Of a DNA stretch of 64,000 nt, positions 47,654 through 55,928 are shown piece after piece. Source of the DNA: Paraburkholderia acidicola (lineage in GTDB: Bacteria; Pseudomonadota; Gammaproteobacteria; Burkholderiales; Burkholderiaceae). How positions within the stretch are numbered: position 1 is the stretch's first letter; each line of letters opens with the position of its first letter. The notes under the pieces were generated by a model. It was not told the DNA's origin, did no database searches, and was given only the letters and a program-made list of their open reading frames with translations. Position numbers and translations under genes: made by a program. The stretch covers positions 930,001 to 994,000 of the forward strand of contig NZ_MTZV01000002.1 in the NCBI RefSeq assembly GCF_002362315.1, in the 5' to 3' direction.

Positions 47654-48304
47654 ATGACCTCACTCGCCGAACTTCGCAAAAATTATTCGCTCGGTTCGCT
47701 GGACGAAGCCGACGTCGATCGCGATCCGATCCAGCAGTTCAACGCGTGGTTTGCCCAGGCCCAGGACGCACAGATTCCCGAACCTAACGCGATGACGCTC
47801 GCCACCGTCAATCCGCTCGGCCGGCCATCGGCGCGTATCGTACTGATCAAGGGCGTCGACGCGCGCGGCTTCGTGTTCTTCACCAACTATGAAAGCCGCA
47901 AAGGCCGCGAACTCGCGAACAACGCCTACGCGAGCCTGCTGTTTCATTGGGTCGAACTCGAACGACAGGTGCGCGTAGAAGGCACTATCGTTAAGACTGA
48001 CGCAGAAGAAAGCGACACCTATTACGCATCGCGCCCGCTCGGTTCGCGAATCGGCGCATGGGCATCGGATCAAAGTCAGGTAATTGAAAGCCGTGCGCAA
48101 CTCGAAGCGCGCGAACGGGAAATCAGTGCGCAGTATGGCGACCATCCGCCACGCCCGCCGCATTGGGGCGGCTATCGCCTCGTTCCCGACTCGATCGAAT
48201 TCTGGCAAGGCAGGCCGTCGCGGCTGCACGACCGTCTGCGCTACACGCGGGACACAACCGATGGTGCCGGCGGCAGCTGGCGCATCGCTCGCCTCGCGCC
48301 TTGA
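47654..48304 (+). CDS. pdxH: Pyridoxamine/pyridoxine 5'-phosphate oxidase
   Basis: 216 residues. The FMN enzyme makes pyridoxal phosphate. Conserved blocks: [83 protein letters not shown] and [30 protein letters not shown] (substrate Arg and His). Full length. Divergent from tcdA. Confidence 0.95.
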   Translation: MTSLAELRKNYSLGSLDEADVDRDPIQQFNAWFAQAQDAQIPEPNAMTLATVNPLGRPSARIVLIKGVDARGFVFFTNYESRKGRELANNAYASLLFHWVELERQVRVEGTIVKTDAEESDTYYASRPLGSRIGAWASDQSQVIESRAQLEAREREISAQYGDHPPRPPHWGGYRLVPDSIEFWQGRPSRLHDRLRYTRDTTDGAGGSWRIARLAP

Positions 48305-48430
48305 TGCAGCGGATAAAGCCAGCGAAACACGGCAGCACAGGTAGCCGGTTTCGCTGAACGGATCGCGTGTGCGGGTGCACGGCGAATCAGCAGGCTTTGC
48401 TTTGAATTTCATTGGACACGGAGAAATCAC

Positions 48431-49645
48431 ATGTTCTGGGAGAAGAAGCTGGCGCAGTGGGTAGAAGACGTAAAGAGCACGGCCAACCTGCCCGCACGGC
48501 TCGTGCTGTGGGACGGCCAGCAACATGACTTCGGGCAGTTCGCCACGCCCCAGGTCACGCTGCACGTGAAGAGCGCAACCGCGCTGCCATATCTGCTCGA
48601 ACCGAGCCTCGACAATCTGGGCGAGGCGTACGTGAAGGGCAAGATCGACATCGAAGGCAAGCTGTCGGACATCATCAACATCGGCTATTCGCTTGCGCGC
48701 AGTACGGTCACGAGCGCGGGCAAGCTGGCGCGCGTGCGACGCTACTTCAATCACTCGAAGTCGTCGGACAAGAAGGCGATCCAGTATCACTACGACGTCT
48801 CGAACGAGTTCTACAAGCTGTGGCTCGACGAGAACATGGTGTACTCGTGCGCGTACTTCGAGAACGGCGATGAAGACCTTGCCACCGCGCAGATCAAGAA
48901 GATCGACCACATCCTGACGAAGATCCAGTTGCAACCGGGTCAGCGCCTGCTCGATATCGGTTGCGGCTGGGGGGCGCTCGTGCTGCGCGCGGCGCAGAAG
49001 TTCGGCGCGCAATGCGTCGGCGTCACGCTGTCGCAGAACCAGTTCGATCTCGCTACCGCGCGTGTGAAGGCGGCAGGACTCGAGGGCAAGATCGAAATCC
49101 GGTTGCAGGATTACCGCGACGTTCCCGGGCAGTTCGACCGGATCACGAGCGTCGGCATGTTCGAGCACGTTGGGCGCAAGAATCTGCCGGGCTATTTCCA
49201 GAAGATTCACGACCTGCTCGTCGATGACGGTATCGCGATGAATCACGGCATCACGTCGTCGGATTCGGACAGTGGCGAAACGGCGCTTGGCGGCGGCGAG
49301 TTCATCGATCGTTATGTGTTCCCGGACGGCGAGTTGCCGCACATCAGTCTCGCGCTCGAATCGATGCAGCGCGGCGGGCTCGAAGCGGTTGACGTCGAGA
49401 GTCTGCGCCGTCACTATGCGCACACGCTCGACATCTGGGCGGACAACTTCGAAACGCATGCGGAAGAAGCGAAGAAGCTCGTCGACGACGAGAAGTTTCG
49501 CATCTGGCGCGTGTACCTGGCAGGCTGCGCCTACGCGTTCGAAAACGACGACGTGTCGATCTACCAGGTGGTGTGCCGCAAGTCCGGACGCAGCGCGAAA
49601 ACGCTGCCGTGGTCGCGGCGCTATATGTACGACAAACCGCTGTAA
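48431..49645 (+). CDS. cfa: Cyclopropane-fatty-acyl-phospholipid synthase
   Basis: 404 residues. It adds a methylene group from S-adenosylmethionine to double bonds of membrane phospholipids. The N-terminal lipid-binding domain has YVKGKIDIEGKLSDII; the catalytic domain opens with QYHYDVSNEFYKLWLDENMVYSCAYF, has SAM site RLLDIGCGWGALV, then GVTLSQNQFDLA and FDRITSVGMFEHVGRKNLPGYF. ATG 48431 is preceded by GGAG. Single gene. Confidence 0.95.
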   Translation: MFWEKKLAQWVEDVKSTANLPARLVLWDGQQHDFGQFATPQVTLHVKSATALPYLLEPSLDNLGEAYVKGKIDIEGKLSDIINIGYSLARSTVTSAGKLARVRRYFNHSKSSDKKAIQYHYDVSNEFYKLWLDENMVYSCAYFENGDEDLATAQIKKIDHILTKIQLQPGQRLLDIGCGWGALVLRAAQKFGAQCVGVTLSQNQFDLATARVKAAGLEGKIEIRLQDYRDVPGQFDRITSVGMFEHVGRKNLPGYFQKIHDLLVDDGIAMNHGITSSDSDSGETALGGGEFIDRYVFPDGELPHISLALESMQRGGLEAVDVESLRRHYAHTLDIWADNFETHAEEAKKLVDDEKFRIWRVYLAGCAYAFENDDVSIYQVVCRKSGRSAKTLPWSRRYMYDKPL

Positions 49646-49708
49646 ACCCGTTGCGCCGCAGCCGTGCGCGACGGCTACGGCGCAACCTTGACTTCACAGC
49701 AGAACCCG

Positions 49709-50989
49709 ATGGACGAACGCGCGTTGGCGCAATCCGCGCAGGAAACGAATGAGACTGGTGACGCCGGTCTCGAGCCTGAAGACCAGCTCGATCTGTTCGG
49801 GATGCCGGTTGTCCGAGCGGTCCCGGCCGTCGCGACTGCCACTTCTACCACTTCCTTCGATCCGGCCGCACGCGCCTCGCAAGGCACAGCGAATCGTGCG
49901 GACGCGAACGACGCTGCATCGCCGACCGCTACCATTTCGCTCTGGGCCGACGAGTCGGTCTCGCCAGTGGCCGTATCGAACGACAGCCCCCCACCGAAAA
50001 AACGCCGCGCCCGCGACGTGCTCGCCGCCGAACCTTCCGCCGATTTACTCGCGATCGCCGCCTCACTGCCGCCGAACGTGCATCTCGGCACGTCGTCGTG
50101 GTCGTTTCCAGGCTGGAACGGCATCGTCTACGGCGACGAGTACAGCAACAGCAAGCTGTCGCGCGATGGCCTCCCCGCATACGGCGCGCATCCGCTGCTG
50201 CGCACGGTCAGCATCGACCGGTCGTTCTATGCGCCGTTGCCGGTCACCGATTACCTGCGCTACGCACAGCAGGTGCCGGACCATTTTCGTTTCATCGTCA
50301 AAGCGCCTGCGCTCGTCACCGACGCGACGGTGCGCGCCGAACGCGGCGAACCGGTCTCGGCCAACCCGTGTTTCCTGAACGCGCAACTCGCCGTCGATGA
50401 GTTCGTGCGGCCGTGTATCGACGGTCTCGGCGCGAAGGCCGGCGCGCTGGTGTTCCAGATCTCGCCGCTGCCCGACGAGATGCTCGCGGAACCGATGTTG
50501 TTTATCGAGCGCCTTGCCGCGTTCGTCGCGGCGCTGCCGCCGCTGCCCGAAGGCACCTGCTATGCGGTGGAAATTCGCGACTCCAGCATGCTGACGCCGC
50601 GCTTCATCCGCACGCTAAAGGCGGCAGGCGTGCGCTACTGCGTAGGCATTCACGCGCGCATGCCGGACCCGTTGCGACAGGCGGCTGCGCTCGCACTGCT
50701 GGATGCGGAAGCCGATGCGCCATCCGGCCCGCTGATCGTGCGCTGGAGTCTGCACGGCGGTTTCCGATATGAGCAGGCGAAGGCCAAGTACGAGCCGTTC
50801 GACCGGCTCGTCGACGAAGATCCGCAAACCCGTCGCGCACTCGCCGAACTGGCAGCGAGGTATGCGATTGCGGGGCAACCGGTGCTGATCGCGGTGAACA
50901 ACAAGGCCGAGGGCTCGGCGCCGCTCAGCTGCGTGGAACTCGCACGCCTGATCGCTGATGCGATCGAGCGGATGCGGCATGACGGCTGA
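49709..50989 (+). CDS. DUF72-family protein
   Basis: 426 residues. The DUF72 (YecE-like) barrel covers about 125-425: VHLGTSSWSFPGWNGIVYGDEYSNSKLSRDGLPAYGAHPLLRTVSIDRSFYAPLP, FRFIVKAPALVTDATVR and LLIAVNNKAEGSAPL-type end. The first 120 residues are low-complexity with an LDLFGMPVV segment resembling a short clamp-binding or partner peptide. Function unknown. ATG 49709 is assumed; a weaker start lies upstream. The stop lies inside a 7-bp tandem repeat. Confidence 0.8.
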   Translation: MDERALAQSAQETNETGDAGLEPEDQLDLFGMPVVRAVPAVATATSTTSFDPAARASQGTANRADANDAASPTATISLWADESVSPVAVSNDSPPPKKRRARDVLAAEPSADLLAIAASLPPNVHLGTSSWSFPGWNGIVYGDEYSNSKLSRDGLPAYGAHPLLRTVSIDRSFYAPLPVTDYLRYAQQVPDHFRFIVKAPALVTDATVRAERGEPVSANPCFLNAQLAVDEFVRPCIDGLGAKAGALVFQISPLPDEMLAEPMLFIERLAAFVAALPPLPEGTCYAVEIRDSSMLTPRFIRTLKAAGVRYCVGIHARMPDPLRQAAALALLDAEADAPSGPLIVRWSLHGGFRYEQAKAKYEPFDRLVDEDPQTRRALAELAARYAIAGQPVLIAVNNKAEGSAPLSCVELARLIADAIERMRHDG

Positions 50990-51019
50990 TAGCTGATAGC
51001 TGATAGCTGATAGCTGACA
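50985..51019. repeat. Tandem repeat (GCTGATA)x4 plus GCTGACA
   Basis: Five 7-bp units in a row, the last with one change, beginning at the end of the DUF72 gene and including its stop codon. Probably slippage-prone; copy number may vary between strains without altering the protein. Confidence 0.85.
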
Positions 51020-51098
51020 GCGACCAGCCGTCGCGGAACGTCTACTCGTTCTGCGAGTAACGGCACTCACCGTTCTGGCGAGCGCTGCCGCTCGCCGC

Positions 51099-51638
51099 TT
51101 ACCCCGCCTTGATCCGGTGCGCGAACTTCTGACGGAATTTCGCTACCTTCGGCGCGACGACGAACGCGCAATAGCCCTGATCCGGATGCTGCGCGAAATA
51201 GTTCTGGTGATAGGCTTCGGCCGCCCAGTAATTGCCGTCTAGCGGCAGGACCTGGGTGACGATCTGTCCGTCGTAGATGGCCTCGGCGGTGATCTCGCGG
51301 ATGGCCTGCAGCGCGATGTCGCGTTGCGCATCCGAGTGCGTGAAAATCACCGACCGATATTGCGTGCCGACGTCGTTGCCCTGACGGTTCAACTGGGTCG
51401 GATCGTGGATCGCGAAGAAAATATCGAGGATCTCGCGATAGCTGATTTTCGCCGGATTGAAGGTGACGTTGACGACTTCCGCGTGTCCCGTCTCGCCGTC
51501 GCAGACCTGCTCGTAGCTCGGGCGCTGCGCGTGGCCGCCGGCATAGCCCGATTCCACGGCGTTCACACCATCGACACCGAGAAACACGGCCTCGAGACAC
51601 CAGAAACATCCGCCGCCTAAAGTTGCAATTTCAGACAT
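51099..51638 (-). CDS. msrA: Peptide methionine (S)-S-oxide reductase
   Basis: 179 residues. It reduces methionine S-sulfoxide in proteins. Catalytic Cys11 and Cys14 are in GGGCFWCLEAVF; GYAGGHAQRPSYEQVCDGETGHAEVV and NYWAAEAYHQNYFAQHPDQGYCAFVVAPKVAKFR are typical. The resolving Cys near the C-terminus is the one in GYCAFV. ATG 51638 is taken; an in-frame GTG three codons upstream is an alternative. Last core gene before the AT-rich segment. Confidence 0.93.
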   Translation of the reverse strand: MSEIATLGGGCFWCLEAVFLGVDGVNAVESGYAGGHAQRPSYEQVCDGETGHAEVVNVTFNPAKISYREILDIFFAIHDPTQLNRQGNDVGTQYRSVIFTHSDAQRDIALQAIREITAEAIYDGQIVTQVLPLDGNYWAAEAYHQNYFAQHPDQGYCAFVVAPKVAKFRQKFAHRIKAG

Positions 51639-52111
51639 GTCACTCACCGTAGAAACGTTGCTAGCGAAAATTGATCGCCAGAAATTTACCTATCGCGAAA
51701 AAATTTCAGCAATACTTACCCAGCACTTCACTCAAAGGCTGACGGCCTTCCAAGGTTACTCGCGAGGTTTGTGGTGCGCAGGCTCTCAAGTATAGGAGTG
51801 TGGCGAATGACTAGTCGAGAAGTGCCACATGGGTGCGCTCCGGAAACGAAGATGGCTGGCGTCTCGGAGCACTCCAGAACGAGACCTGGGTTACGTTCAA
51901 ATAGCCTCTCTGGCCGACGAAAGAGACGTCGCCACGATCCGATATATGAGTCGGCTCGCATTCATATCAAGTCGGCCCATTGAGGAACAACGATGACACC
52001 CGGGGTGCACGTTACAAAAAGCGAGGGAAGCAAGACTCTATGACGCCGAGCAGTCCAACCAGATTTGGCATCAAGTGATCGTTCTGAAGTATTGAATTTG
52101 AGAATAACGCC
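51639..52111. other. Left flank of the AT-rich segment
   Basis: 473 bp of intermediate composition with no convincing gene. Short open stretches exist but match nothing I recognise. No tRNA, integrase or terminal repeat is visible. The AraC promoter must lie near its right end. Confidence 0.45.
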
Positions 52112-52942
52112 ATGAATAAAATCCACCACCTGGCGTGGCACGACGGGGTTGAGTTGCTGGATGTGAAATTTCAGGGGCACCCGTTCGGAAAACATAGTCA
52201 CGATTCTTACGCAATCGGGGTGATTGAACAGGGGGTTGGTGGAAACATCTATAGGAGAGAAAAACAGGTCCTTCCGCCCAGGACTCTGTCTCTCATGAAT
52301 CCCGACGAATTACATGACGGATATTCAATCAGTGAATCGCTAAAATATCAAACAATTTATATTACTGAGAAATCCATGCATGATTTTCTGGGAAACAGGA
52401 TAATACATGGCTTTCTTGAATACACCGCCTTTGATGTCGATGGTTTAGTTGCATCGTCTTTACGTGAAATCAAGATGCGGCTTGAAAAACAAAATCACGT
52501 AGGATGGCGGTTGGCCATTGACTCAGAAGTGACTCGCATGCTTGAGGCAGTTATGTCGCGTCATTCCAGGACAAAGCAGGGGCGAACGGGAGAAGAACCA
52601 CACGCCGTCAACGTAGTGAAGGACTATTTGAACAGCATTACAACGGACGCTTCCGGTGAGATGGGGAGACATTCCGGTGAGCTGATTACACTGGAAACGC
52701 TTGCAAAGCTGGTTGATCTAAGTCCAAATTATCTACTCAACATTTTCACGGAACATGTTGGTGTTCCACCGTATATGTACTGGATGGCGCGGCGGATTGG
52801 AATGGCAAAGCGATTATTGGTAAGAGGCTGGAGTATTTCCCGTGTCACATACGAGCTAGGCTTTTATGATCAGGCGCATTTTTCCCGAGCATTCAAGAAA
52901 ATCACAGGTATAACTCCACGTCAATTAATCTGGTATCGCTAG
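52112..52942 (+). CDS. AraC-family transcriptional regulator with cupin sensor domain
   Basis: 276 residues. The N-terminal AraC-type ligand-binding cupin (about 12-150: FQGHPFGKHSHDSYAIGVIEQGVGGNIYRREKQVLPPRTLSLMNPDELHDGYS) is of the group that often senses amino-acid-like compounds beside LysE exporters. The C-terminal double helix-turn-helix (about 185-276: TLETLAKLVDLSPNYLLNIFTEHVGVPPYMYWMARRIGMAKRLL, ISRVTYELGFYDQAHFSRAFKKITGITPRQ). AT-rich codon use. It converges on the LysE gene with 8 bp between and is the obvious candidate to control the operon. Confidence 0.85.
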   Translation: MNKIHHLAWHDGVELLDVKFQGHPFGKHSHDSYAIGVIEQGVGGNIYRREKQVLPPRTLSLMNPDELHDGYSISESLKYQTIYITEKSMHDFLGNRIIHGFLEYTAFDVDGLVASSLREIKMRLEKQNHVGWRLAIDSEVTRMLEAVMSRHSRTKQGRTGEEPHAVNVVKDYLNSITTDASGEMGRHSGELITLETLAKLVDLSPNYLLNIFTEHVGVPPYMYWMARRIGMAKRLLVRGWSISRVTYELGFYDQAHFSRAFKKITGITPRQLIWYR

Positions 52943-52950
52943 ATTTTGCA

Positions 52951-53562
52951 TTATCTAAAATAATCTAAAATAAATGCAACCACAGAGCCCGCGAGCAAAC
53001 ATGACATCACAACATTGAAAATCTTGATTCCGCCAAGTTTTCTCGAGAAAGAAGCTCCAATGATGCTCCATACCCAAAGTGATGGGAAGCAAATAATAAA
53101 AAAAATGCAGCAAAATATTGCAAGCGCAGTGCTGTAATTCTCGTTAGTGGATACATAAATCGAAATCGCTGATATTGCGACAATCCAGGCTTTCGGATTC
53201 GTATATTGCGCAAGAATTCCAGCGAAGATGTTTGGTGGAGATGATTTTTCATACTCATCCATGTCGACCATTGAAGCTCTTGCCAGGCTGTATGCGAGAT
53301 ATAGCATGTAGAGTGAACCGAGGAGAGCCAAGGCGTGTTCTACATGAGGAAAACGCATGATCACAGGGCTTAATCCAGATCCTGTAATCGCCAGAATCGA
53401 CACGAATCCGACTGTTGCTCCGAGAATATAGGGAATTGTCCGACCGGCACCAAACCGCGCTCCCGACATCGCAGAAACGATATTGATTGGGCCGGGGCTA
53501 GCGGATGTCGCTAACGCAAATCCTGTCATTGCAACCAGTGTGCTAATAAGGTTATTTTCCAT
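52951..53562 (-). CDS. LysE/RhtB-family amino-acid exporter
   Basis: 203 residues, five to six hydrophobic helices. The family signature SPGPINIVSAMSGARFGAGRTIPYILGATVGF is at about 22-54, followed by ALLGSLYMLYLAYSLARA and YTNPKAWIVAISAISIYV. LysE proteins export amino acids and close analogues. Last gene of the minus-strand operon, 5 bp after the molybdenum-protein gene. Its presence suggests that the operon product is a small zwitterionic molecule that leaves the cell. Confidence 0.85.
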   Translation of the reverse strand: MENNLISTLVAMTGFALATSASPGPINIVSAMSGARFGAGRTIPYILGATVGFVSILAITGSGLSPVIMRFPHVEHALALLGSLYMLYLAYSLARASMVDMDEYEKSSPPNIFAGILAQYTNPKAWIVAISAISIYVSTNENYSTALAIFCCIFFIICFPSLWVWSIIGASFSRKLGGIKIFNVVMSCLLAGSVVAFILDYFR

Positions 53563-53567
53563 AATTC

Positions 53568-54212
53568 TTATATATCGCTGTCCATGACTTCGCCGATGCC
53601 ATCAAAATAGAATTTCTTTTGAAGATCTATGGCGTAGTATCTCTTTGACTGAACTGTGCCATCCACACTATATCCCGCATAGTCTTCCCAAAACCCAATT
53701 CTATTTTCCCTCGTGATCTCTATTTTACTAAGAGCTTTGACGCATTTATATAGATACAAGCCGAAATCGATGAATCTGATTGGATAACCGTTTTCTACGG
53801 GAAGCGCACCACCATCGACCTTCCAGGCCAAAATTGCGTCTCTCTCTATTGCGGACTTGAGATGCACGGTGGAATCGTAGACACCCTTTTCCGTACCCTG
53901 ACTGTACTGACGGAGATATAGATCAGGATCATTAACATCAATTCCAGTGAGAGAAAGAATGTCTCTCAACAAAACGCCTTCCCAGTGCCTCTTAATGCTC
54001 CATAAGCAGACGCAAACATTTCTACGATGATAATATACGGAAGGCATTTTCAATATTTCATGATATGTCAGATTTATCTCTTTTGGAATTTCTCCACAAA
54101 TCGAGAGCCGCCATTTTTCAATATCAATCGAAGCAGGACCCTCCTGAAAGTACCTCAAGGAGGATGGCTTCTTTTCCAGATACGGCGTTTTCTTATTCAA
54201 ATCACCCATCAT
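53568..54212 (-). CDS. Sulfite-oxidase/YedY-fold molybdopterin-binding protein (cytoplasmic)
   Basis: 214 residues matching the PF00174 fold. VCVCLWSIKRHWEGVLLRDIL lines up with YedY (MsrP), C-V-E-A-W...W-G-F-P-L, so Cys67 is the predicted molybdenum ligand. WKVDGGALPVENGYPIRFIDFGLYLYKCVKALSKIEI matches the conserved substrate-side segment. No signal peptide or Tat motif and no heme or dimerisation domain, so it should act in the cytoplasm, unlike MsrP. The start ATG 54212 overlaps the FGE-like stop as ATGA. Reaction unknown: an oxidation or reduction of a small sulphur- or nitrogen-containing compound is the fold-based guess. Confidence 0.75.
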   Translation of the reverse strand: MMGDLNKKTPYLEKKPSSLRYFQEGPASIDIEKWRLSICGEIPKEINLTYHEILKMPSVYYHRRNVCVCLWSIKRHWEGVLLRDILSLTGIDVNDPDLYLRQYSQGTEKGVYDSTVHLKSAIERDAILAWKVDGGALPVENGYPIRFIDFGLYLYKCVKALSKIEITRENRIGFWEDYAGYSVDGTVQSKRYYAIDLQKKFYFDGIGEVMDSDI

Positions 54213-54955
54213 GCTCTCTTGTTTCTCACGCACCGGATGCCCACAATGTTGTCCCGGATCTCTGGTCGATAATAATCCCGGCTGGCACATCTCAAACAAT
54301 CCTCGTCATGAAGTCCCGATCCTCCTTTAACTACATGAGGCGCATCTTCGTCACTTAAAAACACTGGATTTTGTTTATAAAAATCCCATAGATAATTCTG
54401 GGAAATATTATCTATGCACCACTCATTGAGATTACCGGCCATGTCGTAACAACCAATACGAGAAATTCCCTTTGGATGCTCGTAAACAACTGTGCTTCGA
54501 CGATGCAGTTCGGCAGGTTCGCAACCCGGCGCATAATTGGCCAATTCCGGGCTGGGAATTTCATCTCCCCACGGATAAATTACCTGTCCTTTTCCTGCGG
54601 CATATTCCCATTGCGCTTCTGTCGGTAGCGTTTTCTCTTCAGATTTCGCAAATGCCAAAGCTTCCCACCACGAAACACCCGTGACAGGTTGGTCTGGCTG
54701 GTTCCACGCAGCATCCTCCCAGTAGAGCGGCTTTTGTATTCCCCGAGATTGAATGAAAGACCACCCCAATTCAGTCCACAGTTCTCTTGTACTATACCCG
54801 CCCGATTGAATGAAATTGCTAAATCTACCGTTGGTCACAGGATATTTATCTATCCAGTACGGTGATAACTCGATTTCCACTACCGGCGCTTCATTCCTGA
54901 AATTTTTACTGCCGCGTAGAAATCTAACATTTTCGACAAAGATCATTTCCGTCAT
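54209..54955 (-). CDS. FGE/SUMF1-fold protein (non-classical)
   Basis: 248 residues with the sulfatase-modifying-factor fold: SPYWIDKYPVTNGRFSNFIQ, DQPVTGVSWWEALAFAK, LPTEAQWEYAAGKG, YPWGDEI, GCYDMAGNLNEWC and GGSGLHDEDCLRCASRDYYRPEIRDNIVGIRCVRN. The fold also covers EgtB, OvoA and PvdO, which modify small molecules. Formylglycine-generating enzymes need two copper-binding Cys in the GGS loop; here the first is missing (GLHDEDC), so true sulfatase maturation is unlikely. It begins 2 bp after the DUF2000 gene without a ribosome binding site and is probably coupled to it. No sulfatase gene is nearby. Confidence 0.78.
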   Translation of the reverse strand: MTEMIFVENVRFLRGSKNFRNEAPVVEIELSPYWIDKYPVTNGRFSNFIQSGGYSTRELWTELGWSFIQSRGIQKPLYWEDAAWNQPDQPVTGVSWWEALAFAKSEEKTLPTEAQWEYAAGKGQVIYPWGDEIPSPELANYAPGCEPAELHRRSTVVYEHPKGISRIGCYDMAGNLNEWCIDNISQNYLWDFYKQNPVFLSDEDAPHVVKGGSGLHDEDCLRCASRDYYRPEIRDNIVGIRCVRNKRA

Positions 54956-54957
54956 AA

Positions 54958-55359
54958 CTATTTCAAAAGTGGAAGATCCGCACTGATTTTGTTTATTGTC
55001 TTCTTGGGACCGTACGCGATCAGCCCATGTATCTGGAGTTCCGCGAGATTAATGCACGATATTTTGTTCTGAAATTCGGAATAATTTTTTGTGGTTAATG
55101 CGGAATTGTCGAATATAGCCATAAATACATCCGAATTGCGATGAATCTCAAATATTTCGGAGAGTTTTTCGGATGAACCCTGAAGAATTGGTAACGGGAT
55201 CTGAGTTATTCCTGAGATTGACGCTCTGTCCAGAGTAAAAATATCCCCTCCTACTACTTCGGGGTATTTTTTCCCAAGACTCATTCCAAGTACTGCGCAA
55301 ATATTCGCCTTCAATCCTACTGGGAGATTTTCATTTACAATTACGATGCCTTTTTCCAT
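54958..55359 (-). CDS. DUF2000-family protein
   Basis: 133 residues (MEKGIVIVNENLPVGLKANICAVLGMSLGKKYPEVVG...AYGPKKTINKISADLPLLK), a full-length match to DUF2000, a group with a peptidyl-tRNA-hydrolase-II-like fold and no known reaction. GLKANICAVLGMSLGKK and YGPKK-NKI are the conserved family blocks. GAGGAAG precedes ATG 55359; an in-frame start at 55386 would overlap the previous gene. Second gene of the operon, 2 bp after the BacA-like gene. Confidence 0.8.
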   Translation of the reverse strand: MEKGIVIVNENLPVGLKANICAVLGMSLGKKYPEVVGGDIFTLDRASISGITQIPLPILQGSSEKLSEIFEIHRNSDVFMAIFDNSALTTKNYSEFQNKISCINLAELQIHGLIAYGPKKTINKISADLPLLK

Positions 55360-55361
55360 GT

Positions 55362-55928
55362 CTACTTCCTCGAGAATATTGTCCAAAGCATGGGGATCGT
55401 TCCAGATTCATATAAAATATTTAGGCCTTCTTTTTCACACGCAACTCGTGTCGTGATACAGGCATCAACAGCAGATTCCGCTGCCATGCGGGCTGCCACA
55501 CTAGTGGAGTCAGTTTCAACAAGCGTGAACTCGGAATTTGCCAATATGCGTTCAATCAGGTGAGCAGGCGCACGATGGGACGAAATACGAGGTTGTCGAG
55601 CCAGATCCTGAAGTCGGGTAACTCTGGAGGCCAGGACATAAGATGGAGTATCACAAAATAATGCAGCAACCGGTTTCGTTCTCTCCGAAATGTAAAATCT
55701 GTTTATGTTTTGATAGGCATTTGCAACGAGAAATACTGCTTCATTTTCAATGATATGAATGTGCTCTTCCGCCAATTCATAACTGGGAAAGAGTGCAATA
55801 TTCTCTGACAATTGGCCAGCAACAAACTCGCTGCTGGTTCCCGATGGGCCAAGCGTAGCAATGAGCGCCGACTGATAGTCGCTTCGGTATTCAGCGCGGG
55901 AAAGGATCTTCAGATTTCCAATGACCAC
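55362..55928 (-). CDS. Prephenate-dehydratase-fold protein, BacA-like
   Basis: 188 residues from GTG 55928, with GGAG 7 nt upstream. The opening ATLGPSGTSSEFVAGQL is the prephenate dehydratase core, and ETDSTSVAARMAAESAVDACITTRVACEKEGLNILYES follows the same plan. The catalytic TRF motif of dehydratases is TIF (183-185) within IPMLWTIFSRK. From memory, bacilysin BacA (a non-aromatising prephenate decarboxylase) has the same GTSSEY start, an F-CDTP-Y-LA-R block and an IPM-W--F end, so this protein resembles BacA more than PheA. Reaction not proven. First gene of the operon. Confidence 0.65.
   Translation of the reverse strand: MVIGNLKILSRAEYRSDYQSALIATLGPSGTSSEFVAGQLSENIALFPSYELAEEHIHIIENEAVFLVANAYQNINRFYISERTKPVAALFCDTPSYVLASRVTRLQDLARQPRISSHRAPAHLIERILANSEFTLVETDSTSVAARMAAESAVDACITTRVACEKEGLNILYESGTIPMLWTIFSRK

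Noticed and set aside
50985..51019. Short repeats as a CRISPR array
   Set aside because: Units are 7 bp with no spacers and no cas genes in the window.
51099..54212. msrA and the YedY-like gene as a joint methionine-sulfoxide repair unit
   Set aside because: msrA is GC-rich core DNA, separated by 473 bp and an AraC gene; the Mo protein lacks an export signal and belongs to another operon.
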